Below, in pieces: positions 47,874 through 60,283 of a stretch of 64,000 nt of DNA. Origin of the DNA: Rheum nobile. Taxonomy: Eukaryota; Streptophyta; Magnoliopsida; Caryophyllales; Polygonaceae. The DNA lies in NCBI GenBank assembly GCA_027886185.1, contig WOAB01000040.1, forward strand, positions 3,596,001-3,660,000, written 5' to 3'. A program made the position numbers and the translations under genes. How positions within the stretch are numbered: the stretch's first letter is position 1; the number at the start of each line of letters is the position of its first letter. The notes beneath the pieces were generated by a model. The model did no database searches. It worked only from the letters and a program-made list of their open reading frames with translations, and had not been told where the DNA came from.

Positions 47874-50800
47874 TTACCTTCGTTGATTGCACATCTGGCA
47901 AACCGATGCAGACTTGGCATTTGCATATGTGCAGCGGTCACAGGACCAGTGGTCTAAATCATCTACGGGCCTGCTTGGTCCACTAGATCTTGATGCTGCT
48001 ACAGATTTTCCCCTCCCTCCTCTGCTCCTGCTACTGCTGCTCCCACTACCTTCCACGGTTTTTGAGCCAGTGGCTCGGTTGCCGGTGCCATGGGAATCTA
48101 CATCCAATAGACCATTCTCTAGAGCTCGAACTAGGTTCTCAAAGTAATTTCGGGTCACACTGTTGCCAGATTATGACAAATTAGAAGGGGGTAGAGTGTA
48201 GCAAGTCTTGTAAATATGACACCAAATATTCACCTGGTCAGACCCGCCAGCTTTGTGCGGAATTCATTGAAATCTTTTGAAGGGCCTTCTGCAGTTAGGT
48301 ATGATTGCAGCTCTTTTTCGGCACATTGATGGAGCCGTTCCAACCCAGCCTCAGCTTCACCTGCAGAAGAGGAAGTCATTAACTGCAGTGCAACAATATA
48401 TGACAAAAAGAGAAATATACCTATAGACATTACCCTGCAAGTACTCGAAGAACTGTCTCTTTGCATGTTCATGTTCATGTAGATAGTAACCATAAGCATA
48501 TGTCCACTTCAAGACTCGCCTACATTCCACAATCTGCAAAACAAGAATCAAGTTAAGGATTTACATATATCTTGACGACATTCAAGATAACTGATATAAT
48601 ACAAGATTACCTGTGACCATGCCTCTATTATAAACTTGAGTTGTGACTCTGGTTGACACTGTATGTCACTCAGCTTCTCCAACTGTAAAAATCCAGGGAC
48701 CATCTCAATCTAAAGAATTGCAAGGGGGGGGGGGGGGGGGGGGGAATTGGAGACCAAGTTATGCAGCAAAGATAACAAGTGTGTTATAATGATGCCAGGT
48801 GGATAAATTTGGGTTTATCAAATATGTCCAGATATCACAAACAGCTCTCTTACTTCTTTCACCTAATCTGTGTGTGCAATAGTGCCTGCGTGACAATCGG
48901 AGGAGATTTTCTACATTCCCATAAACCCAACACCCCGTACACAGAAAAAGCGGTGAGTTAAGTAAATAACCTTTTGACAAACCTTTTTTTAAACTAATGG
49001 ACCCTTAGCAAAAATGGACCCCTCTCCCTAAACCCTACTCCCTACCCCCTACCCCCTACCTCTTAAACCCTTAAAAACTAGTAGGAGTCCATTTTATTAA
49101 TTGGAAACTCTTAAAGGGCCAATAGGCCCAAAACCCTCTACAAAAAGTACAAAACCTCTTAGCAAGGAGCAAAGGATTCATGCAATGCGAAGAAGGCTTG
49201 CTTACATGCACGCTTTGCATCTCAAAATATAAGTAAGATAGAAGCAACATAAAGGGTCAAAACAAGGGAAAGGGAAGTCAACTACATGCATCTCAAAATG
49301 TCAGTAAGATTCATTAAAACATTGTATTATGTAATGATATAGTTAGGCATGTAAAGAAGGCTTGCTTACATGCACGCTTTGCATCTGCTGAAGATCTGCA
49401 AGTGCCTTTTGCCTAGACTGCAGGGGAAACGGTCAAAAAGTGAAACTTATTAACATGGTATGTAAGCAAGGAGAACTTGCAAGCCAGCAACAGAAATTAA
49501 CCAAGAGCAATATGAAGTGCATGAATTATTCATCCAACAAAATTGCATATGTTATTTCAAAAGTTGGCTAAACTAAACAAATTAATACATACTGACTGGT
49601 TCGTTGCCCATCTTTCATAATAATGAGTGTATCGCTCCAGAGAGTTCTTCGCCATCTCCCTTCTTTTCTCAGCATCATCATACTGCAACCATTCAGGAAA
49701 GAATCCCAGCTTTATTAAAAAAAATGCATTAATATGCCATCAATGTTTCTGCAACAATGAGACTAAGACATGCAAAAGCAATACACGTGAAACATCATCT
49801 TACAACTCCTTGCTGCTTTGCAGTTTCATATCGATTGCATGCATAGAAACCACCAGTCCTCTCGCCATGGTCAGACCAAGCACCCAGGCAAAGCCTATAT
49901 ACTTGTATAAAGTGAGATATGATATACAACAGTTTAAATATATGGAAAGATGAGTGTCTTAAAAAGAGGGCAATATAGACAGCTCACAAACTTACCAGCA
50001 AAACTCATATTTACAGGGCGGTGTGCAAGTTATATGCATACACCCTTGGTTTTTCTCAATCGGACGCTTGCACTTCGGACATGGTTTGGAGTTTGCAAGA
50101 ATCCTTCCACAAAAAGAAAATTTAATTGGTAAAATTCATCACAGATAATATGTAATTTACATTTAGACAAAATTTCAACTCCTCAACCTAACTTCCTCCG
50201 GCCTGTCCTCCAATAACTTCCATTCGAAAAACAAAGTTGAAGGCAGCATAGGTAAAAAACACTGCCTAAAATATGCACTAGACGTAGCCAAAATTTATGA
50301 TCTATCAGCAATTTTTAAGCTATGACCTAGCCAAAAGATACAAGGAAGCAGGGTGCCAACATTCAGCAGATTTTTCAGATAATATAACATGCAATTTTTA
50401 AGCTATGGCCTAGCCAAAAGATACAAGGAAGCAGGGTGCCAACATTCAGCAGAATTTTCAGATAATATAACATTATTCAAACCGAATAGTCACTGTGACT
50501 TCCATTCACACAAAAAAAATAACAAAGTGAAATCCCATTATCTTACTTACCATTTCAGTTCATTCCATACTTATTGAAAAACAACAGCAACCTCAGTATA
50601 GAATTCAGCCAATCAAACTCTTTTAAGAAAAGCAAGGAACAACTAAAAACACAGATGAAAGATCTGTGCATACCAATTCATGTTTTCAGATTCTGCACTA
50701 TTCTTTAAAATCCACTTGGCCACAGTCCCACAGTCAACTGGCCTGTGAGCTTCCTCTGTACACTGCATAATTAAAATCATACAGCTTAGCACACAGAAAA

Positions 50801-53552
50801 AGAGAATTGAGGAAGATAGTACAAAAAGTAAATGAAAAAAGGCAGAGCAAATAGCAGAAAATAAATTTATCAATTATACCCACCCAGTAGACAAATAATA
50901 ACTCCCATTCCATTAAGAGTTGAGACAAATTAGCGGCAACTTACATTCCAGCAAAAGCTATAAGAGCAGCGGCACGTAACATCATAGCTGACACTACCAA
51001 CAACAAAATCGACAGCATAATCACATCCAGGTGCAGGACACCATTTGGCCTAAATAAATAAATAAAAAAGCAGGCAAAGGAAAGCTATTAAAGATTGTCT
51101 GTATATAGGGGAAACATAGAGACAGTATTGGAAGCAAAGGTCTGCACAATAGTGAGAAAATCCACAAATTTTCAGAGCATGAAGAGTATAAACATATGGA
51201 TGAGAAAGGGGCATGTGATTTAACAATAATCACAACCCATAAACATCCTTTGGTGCTACCATCCTTTCTACTTGAATGGTTTTCACTTGACTATGTTTAC
51301 GAATCATTTCATTCCAACAACAACTTGCAATTACCTTTCTATTGTCTTCAATATAAGATCTTAAAAAATAACGACCATACTTCTTCTGATCATCATCGGG
51401 AACAAATACATCTATCATGTCTTGACCCACTGCAGCATCACAAGATGGATCAGGACATCGCAACGCCAGACACCCAGGTCCATCATTGATCGAAGTGCTG
51501 ATATAACCTGTAAAATCGAAGTGTATATACATTTCAGAGAAGAAGTATGTAGTCAAAACAAACCACAGGCTACAAGATAGTTTTGGAAGAAAAAGGACTA
51601 AATATTTATGAGAAGGGGAAAATATAAACACTTTTAAGTGAAACAATAGAGACGATTTTATCATCAATAACTATAACAAAAGTGTCAGAACAGCAGACAT
51701 GTAAGCAGAAAATATACCACATATTTTAAAATGAAGCAGTAAACAGAGGAACCCCAAACACCAGACACTCGAAGCAGCTAAAAGTTTCCACTCATAAAAC
51801 ATAATTCAAGAGCATAAAAGCTTAGAAAGCAATAGGCGTCCAGGCTAAGAAAACTTGTTTTCTAACTTATATTTACTTGCATCATCTGAAAAATACAATA
51901 ATTTACATGGAAAAATGCTTCTTAAATGACTAGGTCAAAAGAAAGCAAACTACCTGCCCAGCATGAGCTACAAAATGGGTGTCCACATACAGCTCCATAA
52001 ATTTCATCCTTTGGGAAGTTCTCAAAACAGATACCACATGTAAACTGCCGAAGTCAATCAACAAATAACATCAAATTACATGAACAGGAGAGAATCTGAA
52101 AACTAGTAAGCCCAATCTTAGTGAGTGTTCATCTCTAAGATATGAAAGAAAGGTCGACACATATTATATTCTATGACATACTTCTCTTGCATCTGATAGA
52201 TTGACAACAGGGTTCTCCAACAGACCAACAGCCTTTCTAACTTTCTCTTCATCAGCAAACCATTCATCATGCACTTTACTTACACTCCTACAAGTCCAAA
52301 TAGCTACTAGTAAGTAAATACCAGAATGCATGAGTAAATCATACAAACCCATAATACAAACAGTTTACAGATTAGACGTTTTTTAGGTAAACCCGATGTC
52401 CGCATTGTAATATATCTGGCAACTTTAGAAACATAATAGCTTTACCAATTATAGTAACGAAGAAGAATTCCAGCTTCAACCCTTGAAATTGAAAGCACAG
52501 TAGATATCCTTGTAATATCATCTTCTTGGCATTGACGAATGTCAGCTTCACTTAATACGGTATAGCTTTGCTGAACATAAAACTAAGATTTAGTTTTATA
52601 TCTATAAAATGGTAGAGAAGTAGAAAGATTGCAAGCCCATTAACAATCCTATGACAATTTTGTGTATGCTAAATGGATATCATCTACCAGTACCACGCAG
52701 TGAGTCAAAATGTCAAAGCAAAATCCAAAACAAAACCCACTGAGCTAAGATCTTTACCTTAGCATGTTGTATAAAAAAAGCCTACATAGCTATACACATA
52801 ATATTTCACCTTACTGGACATCATTCAGCTGTCTTAGAGGGATCATATATTCAAATCGCCTAAAGAGAACGGTAACTAAATGTTCAGAGTACTTCCAGTA
52901 GTAAAATAGCAGTAATTCACTAAATCCACGTCAACAACTAGCACTCAAAACTCTAACCTCTAGATCAAGCAGCAACTTTTTACTGAGTACTATCAAATTA
53001 AGATAAAAATCCCTTCAGACCAGCAACCTTCCGTGCAATGATCATCAGCTGCCTCCATCTATAAATCAACAAAGAATTCCAAGCAGCCAAAAGCACAAGA
53101 CTTCTGTGAAATGGTCTTATGCATTTCTACTTCAAGCTACCATTATCTCTGTGAAACTTTGAAAAGGTCCCAAGCTATATAAATAACGAGATTTTACAAA
53201 CATATGAATTTAGCTTCAGTACGCTACAGTATCAAGAGCCTAGTTATCTGGTCTAGGTTCAGTACAGAATAATAGTTACGGTGAAGCCCGAAATTTAGAA
53301 ATATCGAGCAGAAAGCAACTAGAATAACCAACTGATCAACACTTTAACCGAATCGTAACACCAAATCGTTCTGAAACACGAAAGAATCACCTGATGGCGA
53401 CGCAAAGTGAAATCGTCGGAATCGTCAGAATCATTGTCGATAAATCCGTAATCGCCATCAGCAACATCATCAGAATCGACGGTGTCTCCGCTGTAGAAGT
53501 CCTCGAGCGATTCTAAATCGTTTGCGTCATGCATGTCATCATCCGAATCCAT
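47874..53552 (-). CDS. ARIADNE-type RBR E3 ubiquitin ligase (ARI7/ARI8-like)
   Basis: Fifteen minus-strand coding exons: 53552-53391, 52570-52446, 52287-52182, 52044-51954, 51507-51335, 51049-50945, 50762-50674, 50103-49996, 49894-49804, 49682-49593, 49417-49370, 48682-48611, 48533-48434, 48360-48234 and 48159-47874. All splice sites are GT-AG and in phase, giving 590 residues. Order: acidic N-terminus (MDSDDDMHDANDLESLEDFY), UBA-like region, RING1 (FTCGICFENF...CGHPFCSSCW), IBR (WCPAPGCDYAV...CRCSYSFCWNC), RING2/Rcat (CPKCKRPIEKNQGCMHITC), Ariadne domain (LQQMQ...LKWTYAYGYYLHEHEHAK) and a C-terminal RanBP2 zinc finger (WSCDRCTYA...CQMCNQ). The Cys in GCMH is the catalytic Cys of RBR ligases, which take ubiquitin from an E2 as a thioester. 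Start chosen by family N-terminus; an upstream in-frame ATG would add only MPFA. No lesion seen. Confidence 0.95.
48724..48744. repeat. Poly(G) tract in an ARIADNE intron
   Basis: A run of 21 G on the plus strand, hence poly(C) in the transcript, in the intron upstream of exon 12. Confidence 0.9.
49192..49385. repeat. Partial duplication of ARIADNE exon 11 with its donor site
   Basis: GAAGGCTTGCTTACATGCAC followed by GCTTTGCATCT occurs at 49355-49385, covering the end of exon 11 and its GTAAGC donor, and again identically at 49192-49222 in the downstream intron. The intervening CATCTCAAAATRT also recurs. Confidence 0.85.
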
Positions 53553-53839
53553 TGCAAACGGCAAATCAGGCAGGAGAGATATCCGAAACCCTAGAAATAG
53601 GAATACTCCTCCCTAGAGTCTTCGATTGATCGGCTCCGCTACTTAAATTGTTAAAACACGCTCTGATTGAAGTAAAAAAAATGGCAAATGGGAGGGATAG
53701 AGCGAGATCAACAAGGAGAGCGCGATCGAATTTGAGGCAAGGAGAAAGGTTGGTTGCCCTCTCGATGGGGCCGAGAGAAGAGATTTTTATGGGCTAAGCA
53801 AAATGATAAAAAAGAAAATAACAGAGTAAAGGTGGACGG
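53553..53839 (-). promoter_or_regulatory. ARIADNE 5' leader and proximal promoter
   Basis: The 287 bp between the ATG and the hAT MITE target duplication must contain the leader and core promoter. No unambiguous TATA box is seen. Confidence 0.4.
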
Positions 53840-54707
53840 TAGGGGTGAGCAAACGGATATATCCGATCCGGTCCGGTCCGGTATGTCGGATATCCGGTAA
53901 AAAAATATTCACAAAATTCATATTCGTATCCGGTCCGTTTCGGATCGAATATCCGGTCAATATTATCCGGATCGGATCGGATATTCGACTCGGATATCCA
54001 AATTATCGATACTAGAAAACCTATTAAAAATTAAATCAAAATGTTACTTTTTTCTAATTCAATTAAAAGTAACAATCCACAAAGTGTAAACTAAATGTCA
54101 AACATCAACACCATTGGCAAGTCCCGGTAATTTTTTCAAATAATTAAACTTGTCAACCTTTTCAAATTGAGAACCATAATCGTATAAATTATATAACAAG
54201 AGGAATTGTCAAGTATATAAAAGTTGTAACTTTAACTTGTATAATCAAGATTCAATTCAATGATGAACACTCAGTCTTGATAAAAAAAAATATTTACTCT
54301 GTTTAGTGAGGCGATAATTAGTACATGGATTATTGTTTTAGGGTTTTAATTTTATAAGAATAATAATCAATGTTGTATTTTTATTAAAAGGAATAAAATA
54401 AGGAATGTTGTATGGGAGAATTAAAATGGGTTTAATTACTTAAAATTGTACAAGCACCATTTTGAGATCATCGAAACTAATTAAACATTGTATACTAGTT
54501 ATACAAACATATATATTATATACTAATAGTATCGGATTATCGGATATCCGATAAGCAAAATATCTCGATCCGTATCCGATCCAAGTATCCGGAAAAATCA
54601 CCCGGATCGGATCGGATTCGGATAAAAATTAAACGGATATTTTCGGATACGGACTTTTAGGGTTCGGATTGGCGGGTTATCGGATCGGATATGTTTGCTC
54701 ACCCCTA
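53840..54707. mobile_element. hAT-type MITE
   Basis: Inverted ends TAGGGGTGAGCAAACGGATA and, reverse complemented, TAGGGGTGAGCAAACATATC, with a perfect 8-bp target duplication GTGGACGG (53832-53839 and 54708-54715). Subterminal regions are packed with GGATATCCG, GATCCGG and GGATCGGAT words on both sides. No transposase. The element lies 288 bp upstream of the ARIADNE start codon. Confidence 0.93.
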
Positions 54708-54739
54708 GTGGACGGAGAATGGTACCTTCTTACTTGCTA

Positions 54740-54798
54740 GAATGAAGACGGAAAATTATCAACAACAAAAAAAAAAAAAAAGGAATGAAGACGGAAAA
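54740..54798 (+). mobile_element. Minimal poly(A) retro-insertion with 16-bp target duplication
   Basis: GAATGAAGACGGAAAA occurs at 54740-54755 and exactly again at 54783-54798. Between the copies lie only TTATCAACAAC and a run of 16 A. This is what an almost completely 5'-truncated L1-mediated insertion looks like. Confidence 0.75.
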
Positions 54799-54943
54799 AA
54801 TTCCGAAAAATTGTTTTTTTTTTTTTTAATACAGTAAGAATTAGACCGAGAACCACAGAAGATACGGTTCTTCAGTCTATAGCATTCTTTCGGATGAGAA
54901 CTACAAGTTCTAAATTATCTCTAAAATCTTCCGAAAGACTCCG

Positions 54944-57900
54944 CTAGGTCAGCTTCGCAATGTGGTCAGCAACAACGTTAGTATCTCGGAAGACGTGGAA
55001 AATCTGCACTGAGGAAAAAAGTTATAAAATACAAAGGATATCCGAAATTAAGATTTCGATATCCCAAGGACAGTGCCAGATTTTGTTCAGGACGTTAACG
55101 ATTGTAAGGTTATCACATTCAATTTGGATGTTGTTAATTCCTAACTCATGCGCTTTAAGCAAAGTATTCCTAAATGCAATTGTTTCTGTTTTTAGTGGGG
55201 TTGATAATCCACATTTCTCACCGAAGATACATAAGGGTTCTCCTCTGCTATTCATGAGAATATAACCATAGCTAGACTCTCCATTAGACTTTGTTGATCC
55301 ATCCGTATTGATTTTTATAATATTGTCTGGAGGTTTTTTCCATTTTTGCCTTCTGCGACGTTCCTTGTGCTTACTATTATTCTTTTTTTTATTAATTTTT
55401 CCTTCTGTTTCCAAACAGTCAGGATCCCATTTTTTTGTTTGTTCCCAATTAGTGATTTGGTTTTTGATATACATAGGAATGTCCTTAATTGGGTCCGTAT
55501 TATTGTTTGAGCTTCCAAAGCTTTGTTGGTTTTTGTAAAACCAGATTCCCCACCAGGAAATCAAAAGTTCTAGAAATTGTCTTGTTTCTGTTTTTTGTCG
55601 GATTTTCTCAATCAATTCATTTGTGTTTTTGTTCCCAATGTTTATCGATCTGATTATTCCAAGCGAATGGGGATTTATTTTTCCAATAATTTCCCGAGTA
55701 TGGTTGCAAGTGAATAAAATATGGTTTGTATCTTCCGTCTGTACCCTGCAACGGATACAACCAGGTGGTAGAGACACTCCTTTTTCTGCAAGTCTTGCTT
55801 TTGTTGGAATCCCATTTTTCATGATTTTCCATAGAAAGTTTTTAACCTTTGGGAAGGTATCCAACTTCCATATCCAAGACACGTCCTGACCTGTATATTG
55901 TTTATTTTTATTGATCATGTTCATGGCAGACTTAGTTGAGAACCATCCGTTTTTACTAGCTTTCCAGTACATCTTATCCTCAATTTCACTGAAAGGGATT
56001 GGAATGGAGGTGATTTGTCTAACTAATTGGAACATGTTGTTCAAGTTTTGCTTTGTTCCATGTCTTATCAGGCAGGATAAAATCCAATACCACAGTATCT
56101 ATATTCTGGATATGTTGTGTGTTTATGCCTTTACTTAAGGGACTTTTTGATACCCAAGTATCCGTCCAAAATTTGATTGTTTTCCCATTTCCGACCTGCC
56201 AAACAAGGCCTTTTTTGAACTCCTCCAGGATTTCAATCATCTTTGACCATTGCCAAGAACAATTCCCCGTTTTTTCATAGTGCAAGAGGTGTTGTGTTTT
56301 AAGGTATTTTTCTGTGATTATTTTAACCCAACAGTTAGAAGGCTCAGCAAGGATTTTCCACATTAATTTGAATTATAGTGCTTTGTTCATGTCTCGTGAT
56401 TTGCGCAGCCCAAGTCCTCCTTGTTGTGTAGGTTTGCATATTTTATCCCATCCGATGAGAGGTTTATAATTGTGGTCTTTGTTCCAGAAAAAAACTTTTG
56501 TTAAGTTTATCAAGTTCATTATGTGTGTTTGTAGGCAACATAAAGCTCTACATTAGGAAGTTAGGTCTGGATGCCAGATTCGCTTTGATCAAGGTTGTTC
56601 GCCCTGCCTGGGATAGCGAGTTCGCTTTCCATTTTGTCAGTTGTTTCTGTGTGCTTGTTAACAGGTCTGTAAAGGTATTTGAGTTGACTCTACCATTAAT
56701 GATAGGGCTTCCCATATATTTTTCAAGAGACGTCATGTTTGTTATTGTGAGAATTCCTTGTAGCATTTGCTTACTGCTATTGGAAACTCTTTTGGTCACT
56801 TGAAACGTTGATTTATGAAAATTTACTTTTTGTCCCGAGATGTTGCAGTAGTCGTCAACAATATCCTTGATTTCCTTGCAGTTTTCTGTTTTCGCTTTTG
56901 AGAAGATTATAATATCATCCGCAAAGGCTAGAAAAGGAATACGGGTTCCTTGTCTGCACATTTGCATGCCAATAGGTTTTCGATGTCTGTTTGACGCTTG
57001 TTCGAGTTTTCTTGGCAAGATTTCCGATCCTAAAATAAAAAGGAATGGAGATAGCGGGTCTCCTTGGCGGAGTCCTCTTGTTGGCCTAAAAATTTCCGTC
57101 GGTCCATTGTTAACTAAAACCGAGAATGAAACAGTTGTTATGCATTCTTTGATCCAATTTATGAACTTTGGGTGAAAGCCGAATTTTTCCATCGTTTTAA
57201 GAATGAAATTCCATTCGATTCTATCATATGCTTTTTCCATATCTAGTTTTATGGCAATGAATCCTTCCTTTCCTTGTTTTCCTTTGAAGGAGTGGAAAAT
57301 CTCATGCGCTATCAAGATATTGTCTTGAATAGCTCTATTCGCAATAAAGGCTCCCTGTAGAGGATGGATTAATTTTTCCATAGTCTTTTTCAATCTTGTT
57401 GTCAGAATTTTTGATATAATTTTATAAATAGTGGAGCACAGACTAATAGGTCTGTAATGGTTTGTGGAGTTGGGATTGTCGCATTTTGGTATTAAGGAGA
57501 TAAATGTGTGATTGATCTGCTTTAAAAGTTTCCCAAAAAGGAAAAAAACTCTTCACGACTTGGATCACCGATGGACCTACGATGTCCTAGTATTTTTGGT
57601 AGAATTCTGCGGTCATTCCATCTGGTCCCGGGGATTTATCAGAACCAATATCAAAGATGGCCTTCTTTATCTCATCGTTTGAAACGTGTTTAGCTAGGTT
57701 TTCATTATCTTCTGTTGATAGTTCATTTTCTATTAAACCAAGGTTTCCCCTTAGCAGATTTTCATTCATAGCTTCAGATTTGAATCTTTTTATAAAGTCA
57801 TTTCTAATTTCGTTTCTAATATTCTCTTCTCCCACAATCGTAGTTCCTTCATGTGTTATGATTTCTTTGATAATCTTTATGTTTCTTCTTCCACTAGCTA

Positions 57901-59043
57901 CTTTATGGAAATAGCTAGCATTTGTATCCGTAAATTTAATATGTTTTACTTTAGCTCTTTGGTTCCAAAATATTTTTTAAAAGTTCAGAAGCTTTTCTTT
58001 TTTCTCTATAAGTCTTAATTGTTTCTGAATAAGGTTATTGTTTGGGTGATTGCAGATTTCAACTTAGATATCTAATAACTCTTTTTCTATCTTCTGTAGT
58101 TGGGAAAAAACATTACCGAAGGTAGTTTTATTCCAACTTTTAGCATGTTTTTTTAATAACTTTGTTTTAGAGACAAGATCATACATTCTTGATCCATGGA
58201 AATTTGTTCTCCAGGCTTGTTTGACAACATTTCTGAAGTCTTTTCTAGCCATCCATATTTTTTCAAATTTAAAGGGTTGATTTTTATAGGGTGTTGAAGC
58301 TATAAGATCAATCGATATTGGGCAGTGATCAGAGCTTGTGAATGCATAGTTTTTGGTGCTGATGTCATGATACCATTGTAATATCTGGTGATGGACGAGA
58401 ACTCTATCAAGTTTTTCATATATGTTATTTATTTCAGTTTTGTTTTTTCTCCAAGTAAAGGTATTACCAGTACTCGGAATATCCAGAAGTTCGCATTCAT
58501 TTTTAAACTTTCTAAGTCTTTCAAATTTTGTGAGAGTTGGTGTCAACCTACCCTTTTTTCTGTGTGGTCTTGGATCTCATTTAGATCTCCCATAATGATA
58601 CAGGGATAACCACTATTTTTGATATATGAAGTAATTGCCTCCCAAAATTCGTTCTTTCTTGCTTCATTTGGTGGTGCATATGTCAGGATTAATAAGGAGG
58701 TAATGTTTGTACCAAGATTTTTATATTTAATGCTTACAAAACGTAAATCGATATGATCAATCTCAATGATTTCATTTGTAAGCTGATAGGATTTCCACAT
58801 GATGCAAATACCACCTGAAAATCCTATTGCCGGTATGCAATGGAAGTTGTCAAACCCTGCTTTTCTCCAAAAAATTTCGTTCGGTTCTTTGTTTGTTCTT
58901 GTTTCAAATAATGCGAGTAATTGAATCCGTTCTATTTTACATAAGGCTTCAAAATCCGCCCAAAAGGTTTTCTTTCCAATCCCTCTGCAATTCCAAGCTG
59001 AAATCTTCATAGGAAACCAATCTTTTTTTTGCCCCTTGTCCAA
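54944..59043 (-). pseudogene. LINE ORF2: endonuclease, reverse transcriptase, RNase H
   Basis: Starts MDKGQKKDWFPMKISAWNCR at 59043. The apurinic endonuclease domain shows SAWNCRGIG, ALFETR, GDLNEIQ, YEKLDRVLV and SSDHCPISI. The reverse transcriptase domain shows DKSPGPDGMTAEFYQ, HPLQGAFI, IKLDMEKAYDRIEW, GLRQGDPLSPFLF and LAFADDIIIF, with the catalytic ADD intact. A zf-RVT region follows (KVKNFLWKIMKNGIPTKARL, PPGCIRC), then RNase H (INTDGSTKSNGESSYGYI, KTETIAF, IQIECDNLTIVN, HVFRDTNVVADHIAKL). Lesions: 1-nt loss in an A run near 58553, stops near 58064 and 57980, a frameshift near 57560, several lesions between 56547 and 56364, and TAA at 55022-55024. Confidence 0.88.
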
Positions 59044-59048
59044 GGACT

Positions 59049-59414
59049 TTAAGGGGTCTTGGTATCCAGTATTTGTTGTTCCAAATGTGTTCTAGTAAAG
59101 AAAATCCAATCACATGTTTTCGGATTTCTTTTGGCAACCTTTCGGAAGTATTTGTTGATTGGGGTAAACAGCCTCAACTCAGTAGTGCCGATGGAAATCT
59201 CAGCTGTGCTTATCTTGGTAAGTGTTAGACTTACTATCTTAGTCCCAATAGACAGAAATGGGTTATCCTTCTTAAGTTTCGCTTGTTTCAGACTAGGTTT
59301 AGACCCCTCATGGAAGGCATAATAAATTCCAAATTTGCCCTTAAAGGCCATTAACACTACTGTAGATTCAAAAATCAAGTAGTCTAATTTATTTTCAATA
59401 TTTTCCATAATCAC
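59049..59414 (-). CDS. Unidentified 121-codon frame between LINE ORF1 and ORF2
   Basis: Starts MIMENIENKLDYLIFEST and ends THLEQQILDTKTP, stopping 5 bp before the ORF2 start codon. It contains GKFGIYYAFHEG and a basic FRKVAKRNPKTCDW segment. I recognise no domain. Tight spacing to ORF2 suggests it could be translated from the LINE transcript, or be a decayed part of a longer ORF1, but chance is also possible. It has no transmembrane or zinc-binding pattern. Confidence 0.3.
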   Translation of the reverse strand: MIMENIENKLDYLIFESTVVLMAFKGKFGIYYAFHEGSKPSLKQAKLKKDNPFLSIGTKIVSLTLTKISTAEISIGTTELRLFTPINKYFRKVAKRNPKTCDWIFFTRTHLEQQILDTKTP

Positions 59415-60283
59415 CTAGGCAAACATATTACACAGATGCATGCTATGGGTATATAAGTTTTGAGGGGTGCCCTTTCTCAGGGAGGGTCTAAGGATTACCA
59501 TGAGTGGTATCCAGAGATTTTGTTCATTAGTGTATAATCAATAGTTCATATCGCAATAAAGAATACAGAAAGATAGATGACAAAGCTTGTTCAGAGTAAA
59601 TTTGTTCATCAAAGCAGAAAGCTTCAGCTTGTTCAGTTTTTGGTTGCGTTGCTTGGGAGATCCTTTTTGAAAGCTCCTTGTCATCAGTTGTGTATAGCTA
59701 AGGAGATCCTGAAAAAGAGATCCACAATAGGTGAGGAGGGTCATCAGATTAATCAGACTAAACTTAAACAAGCACAGCTTCAAAAAGCCACACAAATTAA
59801 TTAGTCCATACAGTCTGAAAGGATAGTAAGAGATTAAAGGAAAGCTCACAATAACATTCCAATTCTCAGAATTTTTAGTATAAGCAGCATTCAGTTTCAT
59901 AAGTTTAGAGCAAGAACAAAATTGAGCAAAACAAATCAAATGATAATGCACAACAGAGTCATTGCATAAACTTAAAAACTTCAGCAAATTCAAGGAAAGA
60001 TAGTAATTTTCATTAGGGTAGTAGAACAAAGCATACTTGAGGCATACAAATTCATACCCATACATTTCATAGGTCCTAGCAGCCGAGGCTAAGTCTAAAG
60101 ACCAAACAAATGGTCAGTGACTCACAAAAGTAGACCTAGAAGGTTGATAAAAACCAATTATCAAGATGGTTCTACTCCAACAAACAAGGGGAGTCAAAAG
60201 GCTAGAAAAGGGGATGATCCTAGCAACATGTTCAACATAGAGTTCAATAGAACCTAAGACTTGATAATTGTGGACATACATAA
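59415..60283. other. Spacer between LINE ORF1 and ORF2
   Basis: About 870 bp without a recognisable protein on the minus strand. A 175-codon minus-strand frame at 60065-59538 is low-complexity (Leu, Phe, Tyr, Ser) and is not accepted as a gene. Confidence 0.5.

Noticed and set aside
48724..48744. Poly(G) tracts at 24266 and 48724 as functional quadruplex elements
   Set aside because: No conservation evidence, and homopolymers of this length may have sequencing-length errors.
50030..50577. Extra exons suggested by a repeated block at about 50320-50400 in the ARIADNE introns
   Set aside because: The repeat (AGATACAAGGAAGCAGGGTG and neighbours) is intronic, and the fifteen exons already give a complete, in-phase protein.
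59538..60065. 175-codon minus-strand frame in the LINE spacer
   Set aside because: Leu/Phe/Tyr/Ser low complexity with no domain; typical of chance open frames in AT-rich DNA.
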